Assembly (NCBI GenBank): GCA_003166055.1
Contig: PMWR01000262.1
Location: 5,528-10,981 of the forward strand
Direction: 5' to 3'
DNA length: 5,454 bases
Source of the DNA: Acidobacteriaceae bacterium
Lineage (GTDB): Bacteria > Acidobacteriota > Terriglobia > Terriglobales > Acidobacteriaceae
Within the stretch, counting starts at the first letter, position 1; each line of letters begins with the position of its first letter. A program made the translations under genes and the position numbers. Shown piece by piece: positions 5,363 through 5,454 of the stretch. A model generated the notes under the pieces. That model searched no databases, was not told the origin of the DNA, and saw nothing but the letters and a program-made list of their open reading frames with translations.

Positions 5363-5454
5363 CTATTTTGGCTTGGATTCCTCTTTGGGAGCCGCCTTCG
5401 GTGCCGGAGCAGCCTTCGGCGCGGCATGCGGCGCAGGTGCAGCCTTCGGCGCAG
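5363..5454 (-). CDS. C-terminal end of an Ala/Pro/Lys-rich protein, partial
   Basis: The minus strand carries 29 codons ending in TAG (5365-5363) and running off the right edge. They encode an Ala/Pro/Lys-rich tail built of APKAAPAP-like units and ending KEESKPK. The DNA repeats accordingly: GCAGCCTTCGGCGC at 5409-5422 and 5439-5452, with a variant at 5391-5404. Such basic, flexible tails occur at the C-termini of some ribosomal proteins, nucleoid-associated histone-like proteins and other nucleic-acid-binding proteins. The folded part lies outside the window, so no product can be named. Its convergence with recJ across a strong hairpin supports a real gene end. Confidence 0.65.
   Translation of the reverse strand, partial: APKAAPAPHAAPKAAPAPKAAPKEESKPK

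Overview
The window reads as a piece of chromosome from a GC-rich (roughly 60%) bacterium, probably an acidobacterium or a relative. The main hints are the style of the RecJ protein, the tandem DUF507 genes, an ankyrin protein with an N-terminal 'PSLDHLKHQAKDLL' helical module, and an AGTCCCT heptamer repeat between genes. This placement comes from recalled family resemblance and was not tested by a search.

Left region (1-697, minus strand): the left edge cuts through a tRNA-Glu(CTC) gene, which has a good sigma-70-type promoter behind it. Upstream lie two overlapping small DUF507 genes joined by an ATGA stop/start overlap.

Middle region (743-2374): a plus-strand ankyrin-repeat gene sits in a structure that looks like a mobile cassette. 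Imperfect 26-bp inverted repeats (759-784 and 2334-2359, 22/26 matching) bound about 1.6 kb, and just outside them lies an exact 14-bp direct repeat (743-756 and 2361-2374). No transposase is visible between the repeats; ankyrin is the only gene. This is the most unusual feature of the window and resembles a transposase-less mobile insertion cassette. Removing it would place the ferredoxin gene about 94 bp upstream of the DUF507 pair on the same strand, so the insertion may have split a ferredoxin-DUF507-DUF507-tRNA string.

Right region (2410-5454): a minus-strand thioredoxin-like [2Fe-2S] ferredoxin gene with a TTG start diverges from a plus-strand pair: an unrecognised acidic 157-residue protein and recJ, a single-strand-specific 5'-3' exonuclease of DNA repair. 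The gap between the divergent genes carries the tandem heptamer repeat. A strong hairpin follows recJ, and a convergent gene encoding an Ala/Pro/Lys-rich C-terminal tail enters from the right edge.

The recJ, ferredoxin, DUF507 and tRNA genes look like ordinary housekeeping or conserved genes. The ankyrin cassette is the accessory component.
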